Assembly (NCBI GenBank): GCA_030847615.1
Contig: JAUMIR010000002.1
Location: 241,075,809-241,139,808 of the forward strand
Source: Gambelia wislizenii
Lineage: Eukaryota; Chordata; Lepidosauria; Squamata; Crotaphytidae
Direction of reading: 5' to 3'
Length of the DNA stretch: 64,000 nt
In this document: positions 22,787 through 33,164 of the stretch, in pieces
Position numbering within the stretch: the stretch's first letter is position 1
Layout of the letters: every line of letters begins with the position of its first letter
Notes under the pieces: generated by a model
Told to the model about the DNA's origin: nothing
Seen by the model: only the letters and a program-made list of their open reading frames with translations
Database searches by the model: none
Made by a program: the position numbers and the translations under genes

Positions 22787-23117
22787 GGAGATTTTCAGAC
22801 AGGCAAAAATCGCTCCTTGCCGCGCGAGCAGCCTCCCGAAACTGCTGCGCGGCAAGGGTCTTCTTCGGACGACGCTGTGCCTCTGGCGAAACCGTCCGTG
22901 TCACTTCCGTGAAGCTTGGGACGGCTCCGCGTCATATTTCAAGCACGGGCAGCCTCCGTGCTTGAAATATGACGCGGAGCCGTCCCAAGCTTCACGGAAG
23001 TGACACGGACGGTTTCGCCAGAGGCACAGCGTCGTCCGAAGAAGACCCTTGCCGCGCAGCAGTTTCGGGAGGCTGCTCGCGCGGCAAGGAGCGATTTTTG
23101 CCTGTCTGAAAATCTCC
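22787..23117. mobile_element. Perfect 331-bp hairpin MITE, copy 1
   Basis: Left arm 22787-22948 (162 nt), loop 22949-22955 (GCAGCCT), right arm 22956-23117 (162 nt). By my reading the arms are fully complementary, with no mismatch or gap. Termini are GGAGATTTTCAGACAGGC / GCCTGTCTGAAAATCTCC; target duplication is TAT (22784-22786, 23118-23120). Each arm contains its own smaller hairpin (TTGCCGCGC...GCGCGGCAA). Strongly CpG-rich against AT-rich flanks. It sits inside an older repeat that resumes directly afterwards. Non-coding; the small frames exist only because the copies are similar. PIF/Harbinger-like by 3-bp duplication, unproven. Confidence 0.93.
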
Positions 23118-23199
23118 TATGAGAGAAAGTTGTAGCATAAGCTTTTGTAGACTTGGTCTATTTCTCAAATGCATCTCCATGCATCTAAGGAAAATAGAC

Positions 23200-23760
23200 C
23201 CTAGGGCTTGTCTACATGGGCAATAAAACCCATACTCACCCTGTATTGGCAGAACAGTTGGTACACGTCATTTTCAATTATACACATTTTCACTGGGGTT
23301 TCTGCAGGAAACCCCATATCTGTAAGAGTCACATTTTGCTCCAGATTTGAGGGGAAACTCCAGATTTTTGGTCACGTGGCGGCTGAGGATTAGCTTTGGA
23401 GCAAAACTGGGGTGGAACTTCCGGTGGGCAAGATGTCATTCTGCTGCTTTTTAAAACACTTTTTAAAAATTTGATTGTGCGCATATCTTGATAAGCATAT
23501 TTCTGCTTATCTAGTTGTACAGTACTCTGGGATCACACATACTCATTTATTTGCATGCATGAGCCAACACCACACCAGAGCTGCCCTGGCTGCGTGGCTG
23601 GAAACAGTATGACATATAGGACACATGATCAGTGTAGGCCCGCCCTTTTACTCCAACGCAACTAACAGTGTGTTGGTATACTCCTATCTACAACTGGAGA
23701 AGCTTGGTGAGTGTGGTGTTTATGGGGCCTCTGAAGATCAAAGAAATCCTCCATGGCTAT
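23200..23760. other. Unassigned DNA, possible MITE end
   Basis: Begins AGGGCTTGTCTACATGGGC, similar to AGGGCTCATCTACATGAGCC at 26522, suggesting a shared terminal repeat. I could not find the other end. Confidence 0.3.
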
Positions 23761-23767
23761 GAGGTAG

Positions 23768-24240
23768 GTGCAGGGTTTCCCATCCATGTACAATCCTCCC
23801 CGCATACTCCGGTCCTCTGGGAGGAATCTGCTTCAGCCACAAAAATCTAGGCTGTCTGCAACCTCCCAGAGGGCCTTTTCAGTAATCGTCCCCAAATTGT
23901 GGAATGGCCTGCCGAATGAGATCCGTCAGCTGACGAGCTTGAGTAGCTTTAAAAAAGCACTAAAGACGGATCTCTTTCAGCAGGCCTTTCCTGATTAGAT
24001 CCCGGCCTCAGGAACTCAGTCTCCTGGCTTTTTAAAAATTATGTATATATTTGTTTTTAATGTGTTTTTTAGCTAGAAGGTTTTAATCTTATTGTGTTTA
24101 ATGTCTTTTTATGTGGGAGGGTGGGGGTGGGTGGTGTTTTTAGTCATTATTATAATGTTTTAATTGTTGGAAGCCGCCCTGATTGTTTTTAGCAGAGGGG
24201 CGGGGTATAAATAAATATTATTATTATTATTATTATTATC
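23768..24240 (+). mobile_element. L2-like LINE 3' end with TTA tail
   Basis: A frame reads RAFSVIVPKLWNGLPNEIRQ, then SLSSFKKALKTDLFQQAF, the C-terminal L2-type pattern. The 3' end is AAGCCGCCCTGATTG...GGGGCGGGGTATAAATAAAT followed by a TTATTATT microsatellite (24219-24239). 5'-truncated. Confidence 0.8.
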
Positions 24241-24242
24241 AT

Positions 24243-25035
24243 GTAGTCAAGCTCCAAGTCTACAAAAGCTTATGCTACAATTTCTTTCCCTCAGTTAGTC
24301 TCTTAAAGTGCTACAAGATCCCTTTGCACACTGATATTCCTCACTAACACAGCTATGTCTTTGAATTCTTCATCCATGAATTGGGCCAGTTCTTCTCAAA
24401 GATGCCTCAGGGCAGAATTATCCAGAGGTGCCATAAAGGTAGCACTTTAGGGTACAAGTCCAGGGTCCCCTTCAGTAGAAAGAGCTAGAGGGCCCAGCCA
24501 CCTACATGCAGCAGGGCTGGCTTGCCATATTCTGAAGTGATTCATACGAATATTGGAAAGTTACTTTTTGGGTGGTACTTCCAGAGTACCTCAGCCATAT
24601 GAGGAGATTCTGGGCATTTCCATCTCCAAAAATAACATTTCCAAGCTTTGATAGGAAGTGGGATACTTCAATAAAATCCAGAGTCTAAAATTGTCTAAAT
24701 TCTACTACTGGAACTGGTAGGGGAATCCACAAGGAATCTAACACAAGGCTGAGAGCCGGCCTTTTGGAGGAAAAGCAGCTTTGGGGAAAACAGAACTGGA
24801 ACTGAGAAGCTGTTGGGAAGTGGGGAAAGATGATGCTTAACCTCTTTGCCTGCCAACTGCTTCTTTACTCCAAATTTCCTTGAACACACAAATTGCTGCC
24901 TGACCTCCCATGTGCCCTGCAAGATTCCAAAGGCACTTCTCAGACACAGGATTTTTTAGAGACACACATAGCTGTGTAATGTGTAGTTAGGCTCTTAGGC
25001 AACTTTATACAGGAATAGGCAAATTCATGGCAGGC
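24243..25035. other. Repeat fragment then unassigned DNA
   Basis: 24243-24365 is another copy of the repeat fragment seen at 17440 (CTACAAAAGCTTATGCTACA, GTTAGTCTCTTAAAGTGCTA). The rest is unassigned. Confidence 0.45.
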
Positions 25036-25040
25036 TAGCC

Positions 25041-25234
25041 AGAGTGGTGTAGTGGCTTCAGTGTTGGATTATAACTCTAGAGACCAGAGTTCAAATTGGA
25101 CAAGTCACACTGTCTCAGCCTCAAAGGAAGGCAACGGAAAACTTCCTCTGAACAAATCTTGCCAAGAAAATCCCACGATAGGTTCCCCCTTGGGTCACCA
25201 TAAGTAGGAAATGACTTGAACATACACAACAACA
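25041..25234 (+). mobile_element. tRNA-headed SINE with internal deletion
   Basis: CCAGAGTGGTGTAGTGGCTT head, then AGAGTTCAAATT directly followed by GGACAAGTCACACTGTCTCA, so roughly 35 bp of body are missing. The tail has CTTGCCAAGAAAATCCCACG and ACACAACAACAAG. Confidence 0.85.
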
Positions 25235-25368
25235 AGGCTTCTGTTCTCTATTGCAAAATCCACATTGAGTGATAGCCTGTATACTCCATAGAGAAAGTGT
25301 TGCCTATTGCTCAATAGAAGCCTGCTACAGTTTCACCTAACGTTTTAGAAAGTGTTTGGAAAGACTGT

Positions 25369-25965
25369 GGAGATTATCAGACAGGAATGAAAAAAGTGTT
25401 CCTGTCCCACAATATCCCCTCCCATTCCTCTCCTATCCCTGTCCTGGCACAATAAATTAAACATTTCAGACCTACCTTAATCTCATGTGCCAGGCAGCCC
25501 AGGAGTGAATGGAGCTCTAACAGAGCTCCATTCACTTCCTGGAATGAAATCCTGCCCGTTCTTGTGAGAAGACGAGAGCATGAGAAATTTAAAAATAAAA
25601 AGCAAACTAATAGAGAAAAAGTGACAGCAAACACAAAAACACACTTTAAAACTTCCAAGTAATCCAAGGAAGTTTTTAAAAAGTGTCACTTACCTGGATG
25701 TCCTGCTCTCACCAGGAATTGTTCTGGCAGGGACCTCCCATTGATGCGGGAATCTCGCCAGTATAACGGGGCACCTTTTCATTTGCAGGAACATCCATAA
25801 CAGAAATGGAACAGGGGATCTATTGATGGCTTCTCCCGTCAATAAAAAGCAGTGCCATCGAAACGGGAGAATTACGAGAGGGGAATGACATCGTCTGAAA
25901 AGGAAGCCCTTTAGTGATCTCCTGTTGTCGTGATAACGCTGTTTTTAAAGCGTCTGATAATCTCC
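25369..25965. mobile_element. ~600-bp GGAGATTATCAGAC element
   Basis: It starts GGAGATTATCAGACAGG and ends GCGTCTGATAATCTCC. The terminal sequence is one base from the hairpin family's GGAGATTTTCAGACAGG. Flanks TGT/TGG are an imperfect 3-bp duplication. Interior similarity to 14052 and 17935 is visible. It looks like a larger relative of the hairpins without the long palindrome. Confidence 0.6.
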
Positions 25966-25969
25966 TGGG

Positions 25970-27013
25970 AATAATTACTTTCTAATTAATTTTTACTACC
26001 CCTTTCAGAATTCTTATTGGAAGATCGGAACCCGCATATTACCAGACTAATGGCTAACTTTTTGGTTGAGGCAGCAAACATGGCTTAACCTGCCTAAAAA
26101 CGATCCTTGAAGTCCTATTGTTATATGTTGTATTATGCCTAATAAAGTTTGTGGATGGACTACCCCTTTCAGAGTCAGATTTACATAACCATGCTCACAT
26201 AGCATTCCTAATCCCATTTTTTACTTTAACTAGAAAGTCCCAGATTTCTTAAGCCTTTCTGCCCTGGGAGCTTCCATCTCTTGCCCATTAATTGGCCTTT
26301 TCTGTATCTTCTAGTAGAGGAGAACTCTGCTTGCAAACAAAAAGCATAAGCTTAGTTTTCAATTCAGGTTCACTGTAGTTCCCACCTTTAGGACTTAAAC
26401 AGCAGTTCAAAAACTAACATTTAGATACAGACATCAGCCCACATCAAAAGTTCATGTAGTTTTTTAAAAACCAAAATTTAACTGTAGGAAGCATACTTTG
26501 AGTTAGGTTCAGAGTGACTTAGGGCTCATCTACATGAGCCAGGACATGCTGGCTCTTTGCCGGCCATACTGACTGTGGAGCTGGCCCATTCTTCCACCAT
26601 TATCTCGATGAAAGAGGCCGGAGCCCAAACAAGAATGCTGGTCCATCACTGCAGCCACCATGACTACCATTTTCTTTACTGGCTTGATATGTGACTGAAA
26701 GCCCCCTGCATGTGACCAGCCTTGGTAACATGCTGAGGGACCCCTTCCTGCTTTCTGGAGAACCAAGGAAATGGCGGTGGCAGCAAGGGCCAATGTGCTG
26801 GATGGGCTCCTGTAGACATGTTTTTGCTAACAGAAATGGAGTAAGCTGGGTATTTTCTTGTAATGTTTTATTGGTCTCTACCCAGCCTTCCCTCCATCTC
26901 AACCCCGTATCTGCCCCAGGGGTGGTGAGGACTGCCCAGGGGCAGAAAAGGGCAAATGCCCTGCATCATATGGACTGCGGGGCTCTGAGACAGGGTGGGG
27001 TATTTAGCCCATG
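25970..27013. other. Unassigned DNA
   Basis: No gene recognised. 26522-26540 (AGGGCTCATCTACATGAGCC) may be a MITE end. Overlapping 80-110-residue frames on both strands at 26530-27071 show no family resemblance. Confidence 0.35.
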
Positions 27014-27250
27014 TAGCTCTTAGGTTGCAGCTACACTGCAGAAATAATGCAATTTGACCTGGCTTTAACAATCATAGCTCCCTCCTACAGACTCCCCAGA
27101 TTTGTAGTTTGTTGTTGCAGCAGAGCTTTCTGATAAAAACTAAACACCCCACAAAACTACAAATCCCAGATTTCCATAGCATTGAGCCATGTCAGTTAAA
27201 GCAGTGTCAAACTGCCTTATTTCTGCAGTGTGGCAGCAGCCTTAGCTCTT
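27014..27250. mobile_element. hAT-type palindromic MITE with 8-bp duplication
   Basis: The element, 27022-27242, begins AGGTTGCAGCTACACTGCAG and ends CTGCAGTGTGGCAGCAGCCT. TAGCTCTT flanks it exactly on both sides (27014-27021, 27243-27250), the 8-bp duplication of hAT elements. The inner arm word ACTACAAATCCCAGA is mirrored by CCCCAGATTTGTAGT. Same family as 3197 and 41273. Confidence 0.85.
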
Positions 27251-27517
27251 TCAAACCCAGATGATGTCAAAGCACATCCTCTCCTTAATCTCCTTAAATT
27301 TACTGAACATGGGGAAGCAGTACTAAACAGAGAGGTTTTCAGCTAACACAGAGTAACATCTCGAGTAGCATCTAAATTAAAGGAATGTAAAACTTAACTC
27401 AATAGGGCTAAGGTTGTCCTAGTCTTCAATGGGGTGATGAAGAAAGCAAATTCCTCTTCCTTATCTACTGTCCCCAAAAGGAAAGTTAATATAGTCTACT
27501 GTCTCATGAGGCCTTCC

Positions 27518-27875
27518 CATACCCTCCCACTATGCTGATTTGGCTGGGATGGTCCCAGTGAGTCCTCTGTCATCCCACTTTTTCAGTTGTTTTTAAAATG
27601 TCCCAGTTTCCCTATGCCTGCTTTCCCCCTTTATCCTCAGCTTACTGAATTTCTTGCAAACTGAGTTAAAAGGGCAAAAGAAGTTTGCACTCAGTTAACT
27701 CAGCAAGGGTGAGGGGAGCAGACTCTTGCCCTTCCTAGTAGGCTCAGGCAAAAGCAAACTGCTGCATCCCCACCTAGCTTGTGTGTTCTTCCCCAATAAT
27801 AATTTTTGCCATCTTGACCACACTTGGCCACAGGTGTCCCAGTTTCCACCTGTGAAATGTTGGAGGGTATGCCTT
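27518..27875 (+). mobile_element. Non-autonomous element, CATACCCTCC termini
   Basis: Left CATACCCTCCCACTATGCTG and right TGTTGGAGGGTATG are inverted. Interior GCAAACTGCTGCA and CTTCCTAGTAGGCTCAGGCA recur inverted at 55513-55882 and direct at 59995-60250. Superfamily unknown to me. Confidence 0.55.
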
Positions 27876-27970
27876 CTGGGTCTAGCTTTGAAAGGGGTAG
27901 TGCACACAAAAGTCCTTCCATTGTAAAGATCTGGGGCGGGTGTGTGTGGACAAATTCTCAAGGGATCTTA

Positions 27971-28291
27971 GGACTTTTTCAGACGTTTAAAATACAACGT
28001 GAGCAGCCTCGCCACGTTGCAAGGCTGCAGTGCTTCAGGGCGTCCCTTTCGGATGACGCCCGTCCCTGCCGGTACTGTTGCGGTACCGCTGGGACTTTTG
28101 AGTGTTATATTTAGCCGATTTTTACTCATGATCAACTTTCGTGAGTAAAAATCGGCTAAATATAACACTCAAATGTCCCTGCGGTACCGCAACAGTACCG
28201 GCAGGGATGGGCGTCATCCGAAAGGGACACCCTGCAGCCTCGCAATGTGGCGAGGCTGCTCGCGTTGTATTTTAAACGTCCGAAAAAGTAT
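27971..28291. mobile_element. 321-bp hairpin MITE, divergent type
   Basis: Left end GGACTTTTTCAGACGTTTAA, right end TTAAACGTCCGAAAAAGTAT; target duplication TTA (27968-27970, 28292-28294). The arms pair along nearly their whole length around a loop near 28127-28140, with scattered mismatches and one ~8-nt extra piece in the left arm near 28030. It shares GCGAGCAGCCTC-like and TTCGGAYGACGC words with the 331-bp hairpins, so it is a distant relative with the same architecture. Confidence 0.85.
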
Positions 28292-28299
28292 TTAGACTA

Positions 28300-29460
28300 A
28301 CATTGTCTCCATACACAAGAGGCTACTGCTGGTGAGCAGCTGAGATACATCACAGGGTTTGGGGGCTATCAAATGTATTGCACCATGTTACATGTATGAC
28401 TTCCCCTCCTGGAGAGAGGTTATATATGTCTGGTGCAATGAGCTAACTATCAGGTTTGCTCCCATGAACAAGTTTGCTCCTGTGAGGCTAGTCCTAGAGA
28501 AGCTGAAGGAGGCAGTGAGGCTAATGGATGAAACCTTCAGGATGTGATCCCAATTCACCCCAATTCCAGGGTGGCAGATCCTCTGCAGTTGCAAAGAAAC
28601 TAGGGCTTCAGGGAAGGAAGACATTTATCCAAGGGTGGCCTGTGGTCTCAGTGGAATAGGGAGGCTCACCCAAATTGGTGAGAACTGCTTCCCCAACTCA
28701 GGACATGATCTACCTAAGCATCAGTCCAAGGCAGGGGGAAGTGATTCCTCAGGAGGGACCTATCTCATGGAAGATGGATGTCTGTCCATCTCCTGTGCCA
28801 AGCTTAGTGTCCTATGCTCTAGTCAGCAAGTGACCCAGGAACCAGGTGATAGGAATGTAAGAGTTTTCAAGGTGTCAATTCAGTCCAGTCCAGTTACAGG
28901 ATATCCCCAGGACGAAGGGAGAATGTGGTTGTCAGCTGCTCCAGAAGTCATTCAGCAAGTCAGTAGTCCAGCAAGAAATAAAACAGAGTCATAAATCATA
29001 GTCAGTCCAAGATCAGGTAAACACAAACACTGAAAAGTATGAAGAAGGAGGGCTAAAAGCAACAAAGCTGCCAGGGAGTGGCTGAGAGATTTATGGGCAG
29101 ATGTTTCAAGACACCAGGTGCCTAATCAGGTCAGCATCTCTTACTTAACAACTGCTGGGAATGGCCCAATCTCTCTTTGCCTCTTCATTGCTCGATGAAT
29201 GATGGCAATGGGTCTTCAGCACCTGCAACCTCCTGCTGGGGAGCAGGACATCCTTCTCCCTCAACCTCCAGCTCCTCTGACTCAGAGAGACCACCAGTTT
29301 CAGGAGCTGCAGATTCCTGGGAATCTGCCTCCTCCTCTTTGTCTGAATCTTCTGACTCCAGAGGGTGAGTTATGAGTTAGGCTCTGGGAGGCAGGAAACT
29401 TATGGAAGTGGAAAAGATGATTGTTAGGGACCTACATAGCTCCGTTTGTAACTGGAGTGA
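28300..29460. other. Unclassified, possibly retroelement-derived
   Basis: One frame (28430-28547, +) reads a leucine/lysine-rich stretch ending before a stop, and another (29177-29368, +) is Ser/Asp/Glu-rich (SSSSDSERP, SSSLSESSDS). I suspect an old LTR or LINE leader because the CR1-like relic begins just downstream, but I cannot show it. Confidence 0.25.
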
Positions 29461-29464
29461 AATC

Positions 29465-30115
29465 TGCCTGGGACAAAGGTTGCAGACACCACACATCATA
29501 TAGATATCCTGTTAGTGGTACAAGTTGACATCAATGACATGCTGAAATGTACATAGTCATGATGGGGGCCTAAAAGCCAAGTTTAAGTTGATACATAAAT
29601 ATTTTAAAGGGATCTGTCCCTTGGAGGATGAACAGATATCCTCTTGTAACATAGGCTTATGGTAGTGCGATATATGATTGTAATTTGTAATTTAATTACA
29701 GTTTGTAATTGAAGACTACCTGGGGCCAAGGTTGCAGATGCCACACATCATGTGGATAGCCTGTTAGTGCTCAGGTAGAGCAGGTGGTCATCATCTAGGT
29801 TGGCACCCATGACATGGGGAGATGTCATAATGGGGTCATTGAAACCAGGTTTAAGTTGCTAAGGAGGTGGTTAAGAGCCCATACTCCCAAATTAGCTTTC
29901 TTTTATATGCTGCCTGGTCCACATGCTGGCAAGTTACAATATGTGTGTGAGACAGTGAGGTAGAGAGGGCTAGAGGGGTTCAGACATGTTAGGTACTGAA
30001 GAACATTTTATGACAAGTTGATCTTCTACAGAAGGGATGGGCTCTACTTCAATGAGAATGGAACTGGGCTGTTGGTATTTAGCATTTAAAAGGTGGCACA
30101 TAAAACTTTTATATT
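29465..30115 (+). pseudogene. CR1-like LINE ORF1 remnant (SGNH/GDSL esterase)
   Basis: Near 29790 a frame reads VGTHDMGR (CR1 ORF1 esterases have VGTNDVGR), and near 30010 YDKLIFYRRDGLYFNENG matches the FLRDGVHLTRKG block that ends the esterase domain. A ~250-bp segment starting GGTTGCAGAYRCCACACATC occurs twice in tandem (29478 and 29730). Several stops. Part of one ancient element with the EN and RT pieces downstream. Confidence 0.6.
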
Positions 30116-30119
30116 GAAC

Positions 30120-30725
30120 CCCAGGGGAAAGCTCCCAAGAGTTGAGAAGCATCTGATTTGAGTTAAACCATCCCTAAGGAATAAAGGCAAAGATGTTAGT
30201 TGCCCAAATGGGGATAAGGTAACAACAGCCCATGAACACACACAACAAAACAGGACAGGATTGCCAGTCAAAGAGCCCTAAGGGGAAAAGGCACATGCCA
30301 GACATATCTAGAGAGAGAACTAGCATAGGAGCTTCTGTGCTAATGCCAGAAGCCTGTGAGACAAATCAGGAAAGTTTGAGTCATTTACAAGAAAGTATAG
30401 ATGTGAAGTGCATAATAGAACTCTAGTAGAGAAGAGAGTAACAGTGAGCTGTGGTAATTTCTGCTTACAAGATAATTTCTGCTTCTGTGTACAAGAATGA
30501 CAAGAAAGCATGTACTGAAGGTGGAAATGCTATGTATCTCAGGAAAGATATAGTGTTAATCTATAAACTTTAATAGGTGTTGAGTCCTCTGAAGGATAAC
30601 TATGAGTAACAACACCAGGTCCTAAATATTATTTAGTCCTAGGGATATACTATCATCCCCCTTACCACACTACTCAGGGTCATCTTGAGATGGTACCATA
30701 AATGAAATCAGGGAGGAATCCTAAA
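30120..30725. other. Presumed interior of the CR1-like relic
   Basis: Between the esterase and endonuclease pieces in the expected order, but too decayed for me to align. AT-rich, no other feature. Confidence 0.3.
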
Positions 30726-30729
30726 GAGC

Positions 30730-30900
30730 CTGTGTTGTATTAATGGGTAAGTTTAACTACTGGATAAATATGTGTTCCCATCTTAACAAAGAGGTAACAT
30801 TTCTAGATATCCTAAATGGGCCCTAGAACAGCTGGTCATAGAACTGACCCAAGTGCTGCTATCCAAGGCCTAGTGTAGCTGAACCTGTTGGGAACAGTAC
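30730..30900 (+). pseudogene. CR1-like LINE endonuclease remnant
   Basis: A frame reads GKFNYWINMCSHLNKEVTFL then DILNGP, equivalent to the GDFNYPDINW...FLDILND block of CR1/L3-type apurinic endonuclease domains, followed by LEQLVIE. Frame breaks show it is dead. Spacing fits the esterase upstream and RT downstream. Confidence 0.6.
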
Positions 30901-30904
30901 AATT

Positions 30905-31505
30905 TTATCAAAACTAAAGTGAGTGAGTGGGCATGGAGGAAGTTGAGAGGAGAAATGGAGAGGATTAACTATCTCCAAAATATGGGGGTGTGGGGGTGTT
31001 ACTCAAAACCACAGTAACTGAAGATCAGCTAAAATATATACCACAGGTTAGGAGGGGTACTACAAGGTCCGAGATGCTATCATGACGAGGGATGTAAATA
31101 ATCAACTATTTAATTCTTGCATGCAGGGATGAATATTTACAGTAGTTTTATCCCTGCTGCTGGGGAATATGAACATTCCTCTGCAATTTTCTCCCCATAT
31201 TCAAACATCCTGAGGAATAACTGCAGAGGAATTATTCTGTGCAGGAAAATGGTGGAGGGTACACATACAAAAACTGTTTTCTGTGCAGGAAAAAGGGGGT
31301 TTTTTTGCATAGAAAAAGTTTTTGCGCAACCCCCCCCCCACATGTTTTCTTGGCAGAATAATTCCTCCACAATACTTTGGGATATTTGAACAGGGAGAGA
31401 AAATTATGCAAGATACTTACTTGTCTAGTATTCTTCCTAGTAGTTTCCTTACTGTCAGAAATCCAGTTTTTCAATCTGGGAATGAATAATAACAAACTAG
31501 CTGAC
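30905..31505. other. Unassigned insertion region
   Basis: Not recognised. It contains a C9 run near 31330 and TGCAGGAAAATGG...TGCAGGAAAAAGG repeats around 31240-31300. Confidence 0.3.
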
Positions 31506-31506
31506 C

Positions 31507-31600
31507 CAGCGTAACATACACTTTAATAATAATAATAATAATAATAATCATAAATTATTTATACCCCGCCCCTCTGTTAAACAATCGGGGCGATTTCTCC
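31507..31600 (-). mobile_element. L2-like LINE 3' tail with TAA repeat
   Basis: Inverted form of the GGGGCGGGGTATAAAT...(TTA)n tail seen at 24160-24240 and 35585-35695. Only the last ~90 bp. Confidence 0.75.
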
Positions 31601-31703
31601 CCCCCCCTGCTCTCCGCAACACAGCCTCTGAGCATTTAAGGAGGAAAATTTCCTGCACACATACACACACAGGGAAGATCCCAGCAAGCAAGCAAACCCC
31701 CCA

Positions 31704-32411
31704 CCAGCCTCTGAGGGTCTAAGGCAAAAGAAAATCACAGCCCCATGCTGTGAGCACACAAGCAAAGTCCCCCCTTGCCACTCCCCTCTCTGTGTCTTAA
31801 CAAACTGAATTGCTTCTTTAAAACTCACATTTTGCCCCATGTCTCCTCATGGCCCAAAGAAAAGCACAGCTGCATGCTTGCCACCCCCTCTCTGTGTCTC
31901 AACAAACTGGATTGCTTCTTTAAAACTCACATTTTGAACCTTTCCTACACACATTCACACACAGGGAAGGTGCAGGTGGCATCTGAACTCCCAGCAAGCA
32001 ACTGGTCCAGCCTCTGAGCATTTAAGGAGGAAAGTTTGTGTGCTCACAGTATGGGGCTGTGCTTTTCTTTTGGCCAGCAGGAAGCTTTCCTCCTTAAATG
32101 CTCAGAGGCTGGGTTGCTGGGAGATGCCACCTGCACCTTCCCTGTGTGTGAATGTGTGTAGGAAAGGTTCAAAATGTGAGTTTTAAAGAAGCTGAGTTTT
32201 AAATTCAGTTTGTTGAGACAGAGAGGGGGTGGCAAGCATGCAGCTGTACTTTTCTTTGGGCCATGAGGAGACATGGGGCGAAATGTGAGTTTTAAAGAAG
32301 CAATTCAGTTTGTTAAGACACAGAGAGGGGAGTGGCAAGGGGGGGACTTTGCTTGCATGCTCACAGCATGGGGCTGTGATTTTCTTTCCTTCTTAAATGC
32401 TCAGAGGCTGG
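31704..32411. repeat. ~708-bp foldback (inverted repeat)
   Basis: Left arm 31704-32034 and right arm 32085-32411 are reverse complements with small indels, around a ~50-nt loop. Outer and inner arm ends both carry CCAGCCTCTGAG / CTCAGAGGCTGG. Each arm also holds two direct ~100-bp copies of a CTCTCTGTGTCTYAACAAAC unit. It is joined on the right to a Tigger-like terminal sequence. Frames here are mirror artefacts. Confidence 0.85.
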
Positions 32412-32489
32412 GTCAGTTTTCGTGTGTGTGTATGTGTGTGTGTGTGTGTTTAGGAAGGGCTCCTCGTTAAACCCTCAGAAGCTGCTTTT

Positions 32490-32562
32490 ATTTGCGTTTT
32501 TTTTTTCACTTTTGCGGGGGTCTTGTTTCCGTAACCCCCGTGAATGTGAAGGGACGACTGTA
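32490..32562 (+). mobile_element. Tigger/mariner-like right terminus
   Basis: GCGGGGGTCTTGTTTCC...AACCCCCGTGAATGTGAAGG GACGACTG then TA. This terminal type also occurs at 42553. The left end is missing, replaced by the LINE tail at 31600, so the foldback is probably the interior of a half-deleted element. Confidence 0.6.
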
Positions 32563-33112
32563 CTAATCCTTTCTTCCAGCCTTGGGCATTTCAAGCAATA
32601 ATTCAATCATGCAAACAAGTGACCATTCCTCATTCCACACCTTCAAAAAATTCCCCTTCCTGTCCAACCTTATACGGTTGTCTCAAGACCATCAATGGTT
32701 TAATTAAAGCAACCAGTTGAGTTTCGATTCCTTTTGTCTATCCAGTGGGGAAGCCATCCAGGCTTTGTCATAACCAGAGTACCCTTTCAGGATATGAAAT
32801 AGAATATAAATATTAGGGACCAGACCTCAGCAAAGTGTGCCACAGTGGACAAACCCGGCCACTCTTTTTCTTGGCATGTCCCAGATTGGAACCTCCTGTG
32901 CCACTCTCAGACACCTGTCTGAATATCTTCACTGCGTGGAAACTCTTCTCTTTGAGACCGGTAACTATCACCCTATGTTCTTTGACCTCTCTCCCTCTAT
33001 CCAGTCTTTATGTCTTACTCTGCTATAGCCTTGTATGGTTCTTCAGAATGTGTGTTGTGTATGTTTTGTGTTACTCCAATAAAATACTTTATTTCACTTT
33101 AACTGGAGAGCT
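32563..33112 (+). mobile_element. Solo-LTR-like repeat, copy 1
   Basis: It matches 39093-39640 in reverse orientation over about 540 bp (for example CTTTCTTCCAGCCTTGGGCA, GGCATTTCAAGCAATAATTC). It has a TATA-like TATAAATATTAGG near 32806 and AATAAAATAC near 33077 before the end, the spacing expected of an LTR U3-R-U5. Its left part is cut at the Tigger-like end. No internal retroviral sequence is present. Confidence 0.5.
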
Positions 33113-33164
33113 CTCTATAGTTAGTAGGTGAAAATATCCCATAAGTTACCCTCCTCTCGCAGGC

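Noticed and set aside
22785..23180. 62-72-residue frames repeated in all hairpins
   Set aside because: Conserved only because the hairpin DNA is conserved; frames differ in ends and stops between copies and mirror each other on both strands.
31577..32470. Mirror-image frames on both strands (about 65-90 residues)
   Set aside because: They are the same sequence read from the two arms of the foldback.
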